Assembly: GCA_017524545.1 (NCBI GenBank)
Contig: JAFXVN010000083.1
Span: 36,493-100,492 of the forward strand
Reading direction: 5' to 3'
DNA from: Bacteroidaceae bacterium
GTDB taxonomy: Bacteria > Bacteroidota > Bacteroidia > Bacteroidales > Bacteroidaceae
Length of the DNA stretch: 64,000 nt
Position numbers and translations under genes: made by a program
Part shown: in pieces, positions 1 through 8,465 of the stretch
Numbering within the stretch: the stretch's first letter is position 1
How the letters are laid out: each line of letters starts with the position of its first letter
Notes under the pieces: model-generated
What the model saw: the letters and a program-made list of their open reading frames with translations, nothing else
The model's database searches: none
Told to the model about the DNA's origin: nothing

Positions 1-509
1 ATGATGATGCTTTTGTCTTTTTCATAGGACATGGAGCCAGCAACAAATTGTATGGCAGTGTTGATAAAGAAGGTGAAAAAACGATTTTGTTTGACAAAGC
101 AAATACTGAGTGTATTAAGAAAAATAATGTTGTAGGTATAGCTTGCCGTTCAAAAGAATTTGCCGATGATAATAATATACTTAACTATATTGGATTTGGT
201 GATATAACAAGTGATTATTCTGAGGTTCTGGCAGAACGTAACATCGGAGATCCAGATTATTTGGATTGGGCTTCGGAAGAAGACATAATAAACTTTCGGA
301 ATGAATTTGTTGGTGCTATTGCAGATGCTGTGAAATTATCGGAATGTAAGAGTTTGCAATCTATTTACAGAATGATGAAGTTATGTTTTAATAAAAGAAT
401 CGCTTTATTATTAGTAAACAGGCATATACTAAATTACAGACAAGTTGCCGATATGTTATACGATATAAATGATGAAATGCTATTCAAACAGGAATCCCAT
501 TCGAGTTAG
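1..509 (+). CDS. Caspase-like (C14/CHAT-type) protein, 3' end only
   Basis: The frame is open from the left edge and stops at 507-509, so the gene starts outside the window. A TTG at 48 is not needed as a start, because coding continues upstream of it. The visible part has two motifs in the order of caspase-like cysteine peptidases: a hydrophobic strand ending in FIGHG (His codon at 30-32) and, 38 residues later, VVGIACRS (Cys codon at 144-146). This fits the His-Cys dyad of C14/CHAT folds. The remaining ~120 residues are helical and not recognised. Many caspase-like proteins act in bacterial defence, and this one lies beside restriction genes, so a defence role is inferred. The N-terminal domains that would define it are not visible. 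Confidence 0.5.
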   Translation, partial: DDAFVFFIGHGASNKLYGSVDKEGEKTILFDKANTECIKKNNVVGIACRSKEFADDNNILNYIGFGDITSDYSEVLAERNIGDPDYLDWASEEDIINFRNEFVGAIADAVKLSECKSLQSIYRMMKLCFNKRIALLLVNRHILNYRQVADMLYDINDEMLFKQESHSS

Positions 510-578
510 TGGATATTTAGTGGGTAACTATAAAGTAGTTAGTATGTAACTCTAAAAACGATAATATTAGAAAAGAGA

Positions 579-660
579 ATGGCAAGGAATAGCGACAATT
601 GGACAGAAGAACGGATTACGATAGTGCTCTATGAATATTGACGGAATTCTTTTGGGCAAT
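579..660 (+). pseudogene. 5' relic of an HNH-endonuclease-type gene
   Basis: An ATG at 579 follows a purine-rich ribosome site and opens 20 codons (start MARNSDNWTEE, end VLYEY) before TGA at 639. This matches the opening of a Bacteroidota family of HNH endonucleases that starts MARN-WT-EE and soon reads YCRIPFGK. The codons after the stop (RNSFGQ) resemble that next motif, after which similarity ends in a T-run at about 660. I read it as the leftover 5' end of a defence gene whose body was replaced by the restriction-modification cassette. It is short, so the identification rests on one motif. Confidence 0.4.
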
Positions 661-684
661 TTTTTTTAAGTCGCAGAAAATACT

Positions 685-692
685 TACTTTTG
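685..692 (+). promoter_or_regulatory. Candidate promoter of the restriction-modification operon
   Basis: TACTTTTG matches the Bacteroidota -7 element TAnnTTTG. The -33 region is only a T-run, so the match is partial. It would give a leader of about 330 nt before the restriction gene at 1029. The segment AGAAAA followed by TACTTTTGCA resembles the promoter of the Abi gene at 63244. In the 510-1028 gap I see only this box, the HNH relic and the hairpin at 954-981. Confidence 0.4.
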
Positions 693-953
693 CAAGCGAA
701 TTATAATTGGCAATTGAACGATGGCAGAATTTGAAACATAATAAATACAATAAAACTAAGAATATGAGATAAAAGAAACATAGAGTCTATAACATCCTTG
801 ACGAGACTGTTGGAGCAGAATTAGCACTTCACAAGACACACCAGTCAGACAAGGCATCGGATGTTTACGCTTTTCATTATGAGGGCGTGGACAGGATGGT
901 TGTTGTCTGGTGTAGGCCGTGCTAAGCCTTGCTCCACTTCATCAAACTTCTGC

Positions 954-981
954 GCCCTCTTTCCCAAAAACGGAAGAGGGC
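954..981 (+). terminator. Leader hairpin before the restriction gene, terminator-like
   Basis: GCCCTCTT and AAGAGGGC form a perfect 8 bp stem with a 12 nt loop, followed by TTCTTT. It lies 48 nt before the restriction endonuclease start and inside its transcript if the promoter at 685 is used. It could be an attenuator or the end of an upstream transcript. A nine-codon reading frame from ATG 1006 ends at 1030-1032, overlapping the ATG at 1029. Confidence 0.45.
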
Positions 982-1028
982 TTCTTTGTGAGCCCAAACA
1001 AGGACATGACAAAGAAGAAATTAAGAAG

Positions 1029-2201
1029 ATGAAGCGTCCACATTTATTTTCACAAAATGTTGAGAATGCAATTGACATCGCAGAACAATCTACTATGGCA
1101 TATTCTCATTTTATAACAAAATGGGAAGTAACAAGTAATGCTAGAGCATTTTATATTCCTCCTTATGCATGGGAAATGTTCTTTGATGCAAAAGGTGGTA
1201 ATGAGAAGAAATGCATAGAACGAAATATCTGTTGGCAAAAGGATAAGAAATACAATAATAAAATATACTATTATTCTAGTAAAAAAGAATATCGAATAGC
1301 CAATTTTGGTGGTAAGTCTTTTGAATTCTTGCAAGACAAATATATCGGCAGTCTTCTAATCGTTGCAAAAGGTGAAGATGATTTGTATAATGCATACGTT
1401 TTAGAGGCCCAGAAAGATATAGATGATTTTTTGGAGTTTTATAGACTTGATAATACGAATCCTACTCAATGTGTAAAAGGACTATATAGCTCGAATATTA
1501 GTAAAGAAAAATTAAATAAAATACAAAGTATTGTTGAGCAATATACAGAATTTCCTACAACATCAGAGATCTGTACTACAGCACAAAACTTGATTATTAG
1601 TATAGGTAAACTTCAAAATAAAGATATTGTTAGAAACTGTGATAGGCTTGTAAAAGATTGGTACGATGTGGATTTCCTTATATTCGAAGGAATAGAAGAG
1701 AAACTTTATAGGCCATATATAATGGAACCAATTGGTGACTTAAATCGCTTGCTAAGGTTATCTAAAGTAATAACAAATAGGCGCAAGTCAAGGGCAGGTC
1801 TTTCACTTGAAAATCATTTAAGCAGAATTTTTGATGCGTGTGGTTTTATATATGAAAAGCATGCTGAAACGGAACTGCATAAGAAACCTGATTTCTTGTT
1901 CCCCAATAGTGAATGCTATCACAACGTAAATTTTAATCAAGATAAATTGTTAATGTTAGCTGCAAAAACAACCTGCAAAGACAGGTGGAGACAAGTTCTT
2001 AATGAAGCAGATAAAATACGGAACAAGTATTTGTTTACATTACAGCCAGGAGTATCACATAATCAGTTAAAAGAAATGAAAAGTTGTGATCTGACCCTTG
2101 TCGTCCCACATAAGAATTTGAAACTGTTTGATTACTCTGAAACCCAAAATGTAATGGACCTTACTACTTTTGTTTCGTACATAAAAGAAAAACAACAATG
2201 A
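1029..2201 (+). CDS. EcoRII-like type II restriction endonuclease
   Basis: This 390-residue protein has an N-terminal effector-like half and a C-terminal PD-(D/E)XK nuclease half resembling EcoRII. Visible catalytic residues are D288 in PDFLFP and K313, K317 and R319 in AAKTTCKDRWR; this spacing is as I recall for the EcoRII active site. EcoRII cuts CCWGG after binding two or more sites, with an autoinhibitory N-terminal domain. The N-terminal half here looks divergent, so the target may differ. I chose ATG 1029 because it follows AAGAAG and because longer in-frame starts read through the hairpin at 954-981. Its stop overlaps the next gene in ATGA, indicating coupled translation with the methyltransferase. 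Codon use is AT-rich compared with the rest of the window, consistent with transfer. Confidence 0.85.
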   Translation: MKRPHLFSQNVENAIDIAEQSTMAYSHFITKWEVTSNARAFYIPPYAWEMFFDAKGGNEKKCIERNICWQKDKKYNNKIYYYSSKKEYRIANFGGKSFEFLQDKYIGSLLIVAKGEDDLYNAYVLEAQKDIDDFLEFYRLDNTNPTQCVKGLYSSNISKEKLNKIQSIVEQYTEFPTTSEICTTAQNLIISIGKLQNKDIVRNCDRLVKDWYDVDFLIFEGIEEKLYRPYIMEPIGDLNRLLRLSKVITNRRKSRAGLSLENHLSRIFDACGFIYEKHAETELHKKPDFLFPNSECYHNVNFNQDKLLMLAAKTTCKDRWRQVLNEADKIRNKYLFTLQPGVSHNQLKEMKSCDLTLVVPHKNLKLFDYSETQNVMDLTTFVSYIKEKQQ

Positions 2202-3313
2202 GTAAAAAGAAATATACATTCATAGATTTGTTCGCTGGCATAGGTGGCTTCCACACAGCAATGCATAGTGTGGGGGCAAAATGCGTATTCGCAAGCGAAT
2301 GGGATAAGAACGCAAGATTATCATATGAGGCAAACTATATAGGTATAGAACCTAAGTTGTTTAAGAAGAACAAAAAAGGAGAGTATCTATATTTTAATGA
2401 AGATATTAACGATGTTGTACCCTCTAAAGTGCCTAACTTTGACATCTGCTGCGGAGGTTTTCCATGCCAACCTTTTTCTGTTGCTGGTTTGAAAAAAGGT
2501 TTTGAAGACACTAGAGGAACTTTGTTCTTTAATATCGCAAATCTTGTAAAAGAAAAAATAGAGACAGGTCATCCACCTAGGGTCTTATTTTTAGAAAATG
2601 TCAGGGGATTAAAGAATCATGATAAGGGGAAAACGTTGAAAGTCATTCTTGCAACACTTGATGAACTTGGTTATGGTTATTCTTACGAAGTGCTGAATGC
2701 TAAATATTTTGGTGTTCCTCAGAATCGTGAACGTCTTTTTATTATTGCATGGTACAAAGAGTTAGTAAATATTGATTCTTTCAAATTTCCTTATGGTATT
2801 GCAGAAGATGGTTCTACAATATATGAAAAAGAGAAATTAAAAGAGGGAACAATTCCGACTAAAGTATCTGATATCTTTGAGCCTTCTATTATAACGGCAC
2901 CAAATTATACCATTAGCGACAGACTGTGGGAAGGGCATAGGAATCGCAAAGAAAGAAACCGTTTAAACGGAAAGGGCTTTGGTTTTTCATTATTTAATGG
3001 AAATAGTACTTATACAAGTACAATTTCAGCTCGATATTGGAAAGACGGAAGTGAGATATTGATTGACCAATCTGAGTTGGGCATTAATCCACGTACATTA
3101 TCACCAGTTGAGGCAGGACGTTTGCAGGGTTATCGGATTATTGGCAGTGGGTGGGAGTTTCCTGAAGCTGCAAACAATCAGAATTATAACAATTCTAATC
3201 CAGAGTTCAGGATTGTTGTTTCTAAAAAGGAAGCTTATCGCCAGTTTGGGAACAGCGTTGCCATCCCAGTTATTAAAAGGCTCGCACAAGAGATTGTTAA
3301 ACAATTATTATAG
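2198..3313 (+). CDS. DNA (cytosine-5) methyltransferase of the EcoRII-like system
   Basis: All main motifs of C5 methyltransferases are present in order in 371 residues: motif I FIDLFAGIGGFHTA, motif IV GGFPCQPFSVAG with nucleophile C90, motif VI ENVRGL, motif VIII QNRERLF, motif IX RTLSPVEAGRLQGY and motif X RQFGNSVAIPVI. The region between VIII and IX (about residues 190-285) is the target-recognition part. It overlaps the restriction gene by 4 nt and should protect host DNA from it. Methylated cytosines deaminate to T:G mismatches, which the Vsr endonuclease at 8951 could repair. Composition is AT-rich like the restriction gene. Specificity cannot be read from the sequence alone. Confidence 0.93.
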   Translation: MSKKKYTFIDLFAGIGGFHTAMHSVGAKCVFASEWDKNARLSYEANYIGIEPKLFKKNKKGEYLYFNEDINDVVPSKVPNFDICCGGFPCQPFSVAGLKKGFEDTRGTLFFNIANLVKEKIETGHPPRVLFLENVRGLKNHDKGKTLKVILATLDELGYGYSYEVLNAKYFGVPQNRERLFIIAWYKELVNIDSFKFPYGIAEDGSTIYEKEKLKEGTIPTKVSDIFEPSIITAPNYTISDRLWEGHRNRKERNRLNGKGFGFSLFNGNSTYTSTISARYWKDGSEILIDQSELGINPRTLSPVEAGRLQGYRIIGSGWEFPEAANNQNYNNSNPEFRIVVSKKEAYRQFGNSVAIPVIKRLAQEIVKQLL

Positions 3314-3321
3314 TTTTTGCC

Positions 3322-5151
3322 ATGGGAGAATTAAGAAACTTGCAACAAATTTACAGTTTAGCGGCTGGTCGTTTCAATCAATATGAAGGAAAAGACTTCG
3401 TGTTACCAGAGGTGTTCAAAGAACAGGTAAAGGAAATTAATAGTAATCTCATTACTTATAACAAATACTCTGCTATTATTGAAACCAGAGGAAACCAAAA
3501 TGGAGTTCTTAATATTTTCCTTCCTAATCAGTGGTTTTATATAGCTTCATACTTTACTGATTTTTACAACGAATTACAGCGATATAAAAAGGAGGCACTC
3601 AAAGTAGTATCTAAAGAAAGACTAAAGGTCCTGAATGGCTCTACTCTGACCCAAAGAGAAGAGATCCTTTTACAGCAATTGTCTTTATCAGAACAATCAA
3701 AATCGTATCTTCGAAGATTTATTACTGATTATTCTTGGTGGAGTGGTGCTAAGACTATAGATAGAGGCGATTTTTATGTTTCTCCAATATTGAATAGTGC
3801 AAGATTGGTAAATGCATCACAAACATTTGTTGCTGACTTATGTGCTTTCCTCGCAGATAAGAAAGAATTAGTTGATGCCATTATTACAGGTGAGGAATCT
3901 GCTGATCAAACTTTTGATAATAGCAGTACACTACCTCTCCAGCAAATCTTCTATGGCGCTCCCGGTACAGGGTATATACGTTCATATCTAACCGCTCTTC
4001 GTACTAAGCCATTTATGCTGTTGGCTGGTATAAGCGGGACGGGCAAGAGCCGCATTGTGAGGAAGCTGGCGCAGGCGACCACCACTCAGCATTATGCCAA
4101 AGAAGAAGACCGATGGAAAGACAACCGACCAGAGAACTTCGAGCTGATACAGGTGAAGCCCAACTGGCATAATTCGATGGATGTGGTGGGATTCTTCTCC
4201 AACATCTCAAAGCGGTATGAGTTTACGCCCTTTGTGGAGTTCATCGTGAAAGCGTGGCAACACAAAGACACACCGTATTTCCTCTGCTTGGACGAAATGA
4301 ACTTGGCTCCAGTGGAAGAATACTTTGCCGAGTTCCTTAGTGCCATTGAGTCACGTTCAGCAGACGAGAACGGCGAGTATATAACCGACCCCATCATAAA
4401 GCCATTCAAAAAGTTTGGGAAGGATGCCTGCGAGGATATGCTGAAGCATCTTTTGGGCGAAGCACATCATACGGAGTCTAACCCATTGGCTGTGCAGTTC
4501 TCGGAAAAAGGTCTTACGCTTCCTCCAAACCTGATGGTGATGGGTACTGTGAATATGGACGAGACCACTTTCTCGTTCTCGCGAAAGGTGCTTGACAGAG
4601 CCATGTCGGTGGAGATGAACGAAGTGGATTACGACAAGTTCCTGTCGGGCGAAAGCGAACAATTCCCGCTCTTGACCGAGGTGAACGAATTGCTGGTGAA
4701 ACGTCCGCAGCAGGCATCGGAGGTGAAGGATGACATAGACAGTAAGAAGGTGACTGATTACCTGAAAGCCGTTAACGACCTATTGGAAGGCACGCCGTTC
4801 AAGCTGGGTTATCGCGCTGCCAATGAGGCAATGCTCTATGTCTCTGCAAGCCGTGACTTTGCTGGCGAGAAGTTTAGCATAGAGAAAGCGTTGGACGAAT
4901 TCACCTTGATGAAAATCCTGTCGCGCATTGAGGGCGACGACAACCGACTGGCTGTTGACGAAAGTGACAAGAGAGCGACATCAATAGGATTAGATGCAAT
5001 AACAGACACGGGCGAAAGCCGCATCAACCTGTTGAACTGCCTGCGTGCGATAGTGAGAAAACATCTTGGCAACGAAACTGCCACCGAGAAGAAAATCAAC
5101 ATCATGTACCACACCCTCGAAAGGGAACACTTTGTTTCCTACTGGGCATAA
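3322..5151 (+). CDS. McrB-like AAA+ GTPase, apparent chimera of two genes
   Basis: This is the motor of a McrBC-type, modification-dependent restriction system, 609 residues long. The C-terminal two thirds carry a complete AAA+ module: Walker A GISGTGKS (residues 236-243), Walker B FLCLDEMN (D324) and the sensor segment GTVNMDETT, as in McrB. Residues 1-217 form a recognition-type N-terminal region ending in IFYGAPGTG, itself the start of a McrB Walker A, but it breaks off before the Lys-Ser/Thr and continues YIRSYLTALRTKPF. Base composition changes from AT-rich to GC-richer close to this point (3960-3980). I infer a fusion of the 5' part of one mcrB gene to the 3' part of another. The frame is intact and the partner nuclease follows directly, so the product may be active with a swapped recognition domain. 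Confidence 0.8.
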   Translation: MGELRNLQQIYSLAAGRFNQYEGKDFVLPEVFKEQVKEINSNLITYNKYSAIIETRGNQNGVLNIFLPNQWFYIASYFTDFYNELQRYKKEALKVVSKERLKVLNGSTLTQREEILLQQLSLSEQSKSYLRRFITDYSWWSGAKTIDRGDFYVSPILNSARLVNASQTFVADLCAFLADKKELVDAIITGEESADQTFDNSSTLPLQQIFYGAPGTGYIRSYLTALRTKPFMLLAGISGTGKSRIVRKLAQATTTQHYAKEEDRWKDNRPENFELIQVKPNWHNSMDVVGFFSNISKRYEFTPFVEFIVKAWQHKDTPYFLCLDEMNLAPVEEYFAEFLSAIESRSADENGEYITDPIIKPFKKFGKDACEDMLKHLLGEAHHTESNPLAVQFSEKGLTLPPNLMVMGTVNMDETTFSFSRKVLDRAMSVEMNEVDYDKFLSGESEQFPLLTEVNELLVKRPQQASEVKDDIDSKKVTDYLKAVNDLLEGTPFKLGYRAANEAMLYVSASRDFAGEKFSIEKALDEFTLMKILSRIEGDDNRLAVDESDKRATSIGLDAITDTGESRINLLNCLRAIVRKHLGNETATEKKINIMYHTLEREHFVSYWA

Positions 5152-7374
5152 ATGGCTGCGAAGAGGGACATATTCAACTTCGAGGTTCGGAACAACGATG
5201 TCCGAATACGCTTTTCGTGCGACAAAGCAATAGACCGCATTCGGAAAGCGATGGAAAACCTGCGTGTGGAACAAGGGAACGAGAAACTGACAGCCGAATT
5301 TGTCACTCCACAAGCTGATGCCTGCTTTATATTCAACGGACATGAGAGCGAGAGCAAACGGCTGACGCGCGGAGCCTTGTTCTTCGAGAACACACAGTAT
5401 CCTGTGCTTATCCAAGGCGAGAAGGATGTGAGCGAAATGTCGCTGAGGTTCTCCAATGTGGCGAAAGATGCACAGTTGAGCAGCGACAACAATCTGCTGT
5501 TCGGTGCAGTAGGGTTCGGCAATCAGGTTGGGAAAACAGACATCTGCCTCAGCTACAAAAGAAACGGAGTAGCCAAGAGCCTGCGGTTTACGACAGAAGT
5601 ATTGAGCTACAAACTGGACTTCCGCACCGACATGAAGTGGATTATCCGTGACATTGAGCAGGAATATAGTATGTTGTCGTTTGCCTTCTTGCGTGAGACA
5701 TACATCAATTTCCGCACTCGCAACGGAGAATCGTCCGACTTGATTTGGTGGCAGATATTCCAGTCCTGCTTCCGCGACATCACCAACGCTTGCAGACAAA
5801 TCATCAACTCGCCCAGACGGAAACTGCACGACAGGGTGACATACGAGCGAAGGGAAAGGTTAAGGTGGGTGAATCAAGAAATAGAGAATGAGTATTACGA
5901 GTTCAAGGACGACCCTCATCACCTCTACCGCACACACGAACTCTGTCACACCAACGATACTGTGGAAAACCGCTTCCTGAAATTTGTGATGGTACAGACG
6001 CTTCAGCGTTTTACTGTAGTTAGCCAGCATATCAGGAACTCCGTTGCGAAATCCAAGATTATGGAGTGCAGGCTTGACGAGATGGGCGAAGAACTGCAAC
6101 GGCTCACCAATCATCCCTTCTTCCGCAGTATAGGCATATTCAAAGGATTTGTACAGGACTCGCTGGTGATGAAGAAATCAACCAACTACCGCACTATCTA
6201 CCAGAAGTGGATAGAGCTGCAATGCGGGTATGAGTTGGAAGAGGGCATCAACAAGTTGGAGACAAAGGATATTGCCATGCTGTATGAGATATGGTGTTTC
6301 CTGAAGGTAAAGAATATCGTCTCCGAATTGTTGGGCGAGAAGGCAGTGGCTCATTACAAAGGAAAGAGGCTGACGCCGCAGTTTGTCCGCGACTTGAACT
6401 GGGGAACTCATTCGGAAGTTACCTTCTTGCGAACGGAGGACAAAGTGGAACTGGCATCGGTGATGTATAACGCTCCTGTGAGAGAAGATGACTGCCAGAT
6501 AACATCTGCCATTGGAGGCACTACGACATTCACCACGCAGCAGCGTCCAGACATTGTGCTGCGATTGACCAAACGTCAGAAAGAGATTCAATATACCTTC
6601 CTCTTTGATGCCAAATATCGCATCAGCGACACACATCCCGACGATTTGGACATTCCGCCAAGTGATGCCATTGACCAAATGCACCGATACCGTGATGCCA
6701 TCTATTATATAGACCCCACGAATAAGAAGCCTAAGCGCGAGGTTATTGGCGGATATGTGCTCTTCCCTGGGAATTATACACGAGAGGAGTTTGAGCATTC
6801 GCACTATTACCAATCCATCAAAGCCATTGGCATCGGAGCTTTCCCTTTGAGGCCATCAGAAGGAATCACAGTTGACCCAAATAGCAGCGAGCAGGCACTG
6901 AGGGAGCAGATTGCAGAGTGGCTGAAACGGAGCCGAATGAAAACCTATCTGTATAAGAACGTGGCTCCTCAGCATGGATTGGATTATCAAGACCCGGACG
7001 ATGTGGTTTTGATCAACTTTGCCAAAAAGGACAAATTGGCGAAGATGAAAGAGCTGGGACTGTGCTATCTGCGTACAGGCGAGGATGCCGGAGCAATTGT
7101 TTTGGAACCAAGAGCCTTGAACGCTCGCTATGTGATGCTGCACAATGGTTTGTCTGGCACACTATATAAGCTTAAAGGTGCTGGACCTCGTTTTATGTCG
7201 AGGGAAGCTTTGCAGAAGAAAGGCTTTGAGAATCTTGAGCATGAGTATTATCTGACATATTCCTTTGACACGAGCCAGTCGCAAGACTACACATATATAC
7301 CTGGACTTGAAAGAGGCCGGAGCACCTATAAACCCTGGTTTGCGACTTGGGAAGAGCTGATGAATTTGGATTGA
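5152..7374 (+). CDS. McrC-like DUF2357 / PD-(D/E)XK nuclease
   Basis: The gene starts on the base after the stop of the McrB-like gene (TAA then ATG), so the two are surely co-translated. The 740-residue protein looks like the DUF2357 family that pairs with McrB-type GTPases. A C-terminal nuclease core is visible: RPDIVLRL (D467) and FLFDAKYRI (D486, K488), giving the D...D-x-K pattern of PD-(D/E)XK enzymes. The N-terminal ~380 residues should bind the GTPase ring and the C-terminal ~100 residues form an extra small domain. Expected role: cleavage of DNA when the McrB ring recognises modified bases. The composition is like the rest of the genome, unlike the 5' third of its partner. The stop lies nine bases before a REP palindrome. 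Confidence 0.8.
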   Translation: MAAKRDIFNFEVRNNDVRIRFSCDKAIDRIRKAMENLRVEQGNEKLTAEFVTPQADACFIFNGHESESKRLTRGALFFENTQYPVLIQGEKDVSEMSLRFSNVAKDAQLSSDNNLLFGAVGFGNQVGKTDICLSYKRNGVAKSLRFTTEVLSYKLDFRTDMKWIIRDIEQEYSMLSFAFLRETYINFRTRNGESSDLIWWQIFQSCFRDITNACRQIINSPRRKLHDRVTYERRERLRWVNQEIENEYYEFKDDPHHLYRTHELCHTNDTVENRFLKFVMVQTLQRFTVVSQHIRNSVAKSKIMECRLDEMGEELQRLTNHPFFRSIGIFKGFVQDSLVMKKSTNYRTIYQKWIELQCGYELEEGINKLETKDIAMLYEIWCFLKVKNIVSELLGEKAVAHYKGKRLTPQFVRDLNWGTHSEVTFLRTEDKVELASVMYNAPVREDDCQITSAIGGTTTFTTQQRPDIVLRLTKRQKEIQYTFLFDAKYRISDTHPDDLDIPPSDAIDQMHRYRDAIYYIDPTNKKPKREVIGGYVLFPGNYTREEFEHSHYYQSIKAIGIGAFPLRPSEGITVDPNSSEQALREQIAEWLKRSRMKTYLYKNVAPQHGLDYQDPDDVVLINFAKKDKLAKMKELGLCYLRTGEDAGAIVLEPRALNARYVMLHNGLSGTLYKLKGAGPRFMSREALQKKGFENLEHEYYLTYSFDTSQSQDYTYIPGLERGRSTYKPWFATWEELMNLD

Positions 7375-7382
7375 TGTTGCAT

Positions 7383-7428
7383 CGCACTAAAGTGCGACGA
7401 ACGGGACGAAGAAAGGAGCGAACGGGAC
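7383..7428 (+). repeat. REP-like palindrome upstream of the RAYT gene
   Basis: CGCACTAAAGTGCG (7383-7396) is a 6 bp stem with a two-base loop, followed by GAACGGGAC (7399-7407) and a second GAACGGGAC (7420-7428). The same palindrome plus tail occurs after the transposase gene in the same orientation. This matches the known arrangement of REP sequences flanking their cognate REP-associated tyrosine transposase. Confidence 0.75.
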
Positions 7429-7463
7429 GAAGAAGACGAAGAAAAATGAAATAATAAAATAAG

Positions 7464-8465
7464 ATGGAAAAAGCACCTGTCAAGCATAACAGACTGCGAC
7501 GGATGGAGAAGCATGACTATACTTCGGTCTGCATCTATCTTATTACGGTAACGACGGCTGAACGCAGGCGGGTTTTAGGTTCGCTTGTGGGCAACAGCCC
7601 GGATACGGCCGAGATAAAGCCAACGGCCTTGGGTGCATACGTGGCTGAGGCTTTCCGAAAGATTGCCGCAGAAACGAAAAAAAAGACTGGATGCCGAGTG
7701 CAGGTGCTCCATTACCAAATCATGCCTGACCATTTCCATGGGATAATCTACGTCCGCGACAAGCTTCCCGCAAACTATTCTTTAGGCAAGATAATCGCTG
7801 CATGGAAGAGCGATTGTTCTCATGCTTTGTGGAATGATTCTTCGTCATGTGCTCAGGAGTTCAGTTCTGAGAAGCCTTCTCTCTTTTCGCGCGGGTTTAA
7901 TGACCGCATCCTATTCCGCAAGGGGCAGCTACAAACGTGGATAGCATATCTGAATGACAATCCTCGTCGGCTTTGGCTTAAACTCCACTTCCCCCATAGG
8001 CTGCGCAAGGTGTATGACTTCCAGGCAGGAAAGAAGGGGCATCAATATACTGCTGTTGGCAATACGTTCTTGGTGACATATCCAGAACGCCTCCAGGTTC
8101 GCTGCCACCGTCGTCTGACAGATGAGCAGATACAAGAAGAGGTGACAAGATATCTGAGAGAAGCACGACAAGGAACGGTTCTGGTTTCGCCTTTCATATC
8201 GCCGGCAGAGAAAGCAGTATATGATGCTTGCTACAAGGAGAAATTGCCATTGATACATATTGTTAATCGGGGTTTGGATGGAAGATTCATTTACCCATCT
8301 GGGAGAGACTTGTCGGGGTGTTCGGATGGCTTCCTGCTGGTGCTGGCGCCGTATGCTGACTATAGTGCAGAGGCGAGCGCTTCGCGTATTACACGGGCGC
8401 AATGCCTCGATATGAATGAATATGCGGCGGATTTGGCGAATGTGGGGATGGAAACATCGCACTAA
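7464..8465 (+). CDS. REP-associated tyrosine transposase (RAYT, Y1/HUH) with C-terminal extension
   Basis: The N-terminal ~190 residues are a Y1 transposase (IS200-like HUH) domain: the metal-binding pair is H90-F-H92 in MPDHFHGIIYV and the likely nucleophile is Y162 in AYLNDNPRR. Proteins of this group cut and join single-stranded DNA at REP hairpins. Residues ~200-333 are an extra domain with LVSPFISPAEKAVYD and a late ITRAQCLDMN; it looks Rossmann-like, loosely recalling DprA proteins, and its role is unknown. REP copies flank the gene, and its TAA stop (8463-8465) lies in the centre of the downstream palindrome. The gene sits between the McrC-like and Nudix genes with ordinary composition, which suggests long residence rather than recent arrival. 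Confidence 0.85.
   Translation: MEKAPVKHNRLRRMEKHDYTSVCIYLITVTTAERRRVLGSLVGNSPDTAEIKPTALGAYVAEAFRKIAAETKKKTGCRVQVLHYQIMPDHFHGIIYVRDKLPANYSLGKIIAAWKSDCSHALWNDSSSCAQEFSSEKPSLFSRGFNDRILFRKGQLQTWIAYLNDNPRRLWLKLHFPHRLRKVYDFQAGKKGHQYTAVGNTFLVTYPERLQVRCHRRLTDEQIQEEVTRYLREARQGTVLVSPFISPAEKAVYDACYKEKLPLIHIVNRGLDGRFIYPSGRDLSGCSDGFLLVLAPYADYSAEASASRITRAQCLDMNEYAADLANVGMETSH

Noticed and set aside
954-981. Hairpin before the restriction gene as a riboswitch
   Set aside because: A single 8 bp stem with no further conserved structure; attenuator or terminator is the most that can be supported.
861-1028. Longer N-terminus of the restriction endonuclease from an upstream ATG at 861
   Set aside because: It reads through the GC-rich hairpin at 954-981, has no family similarity, and ATG 1029 has a better ribosome site.
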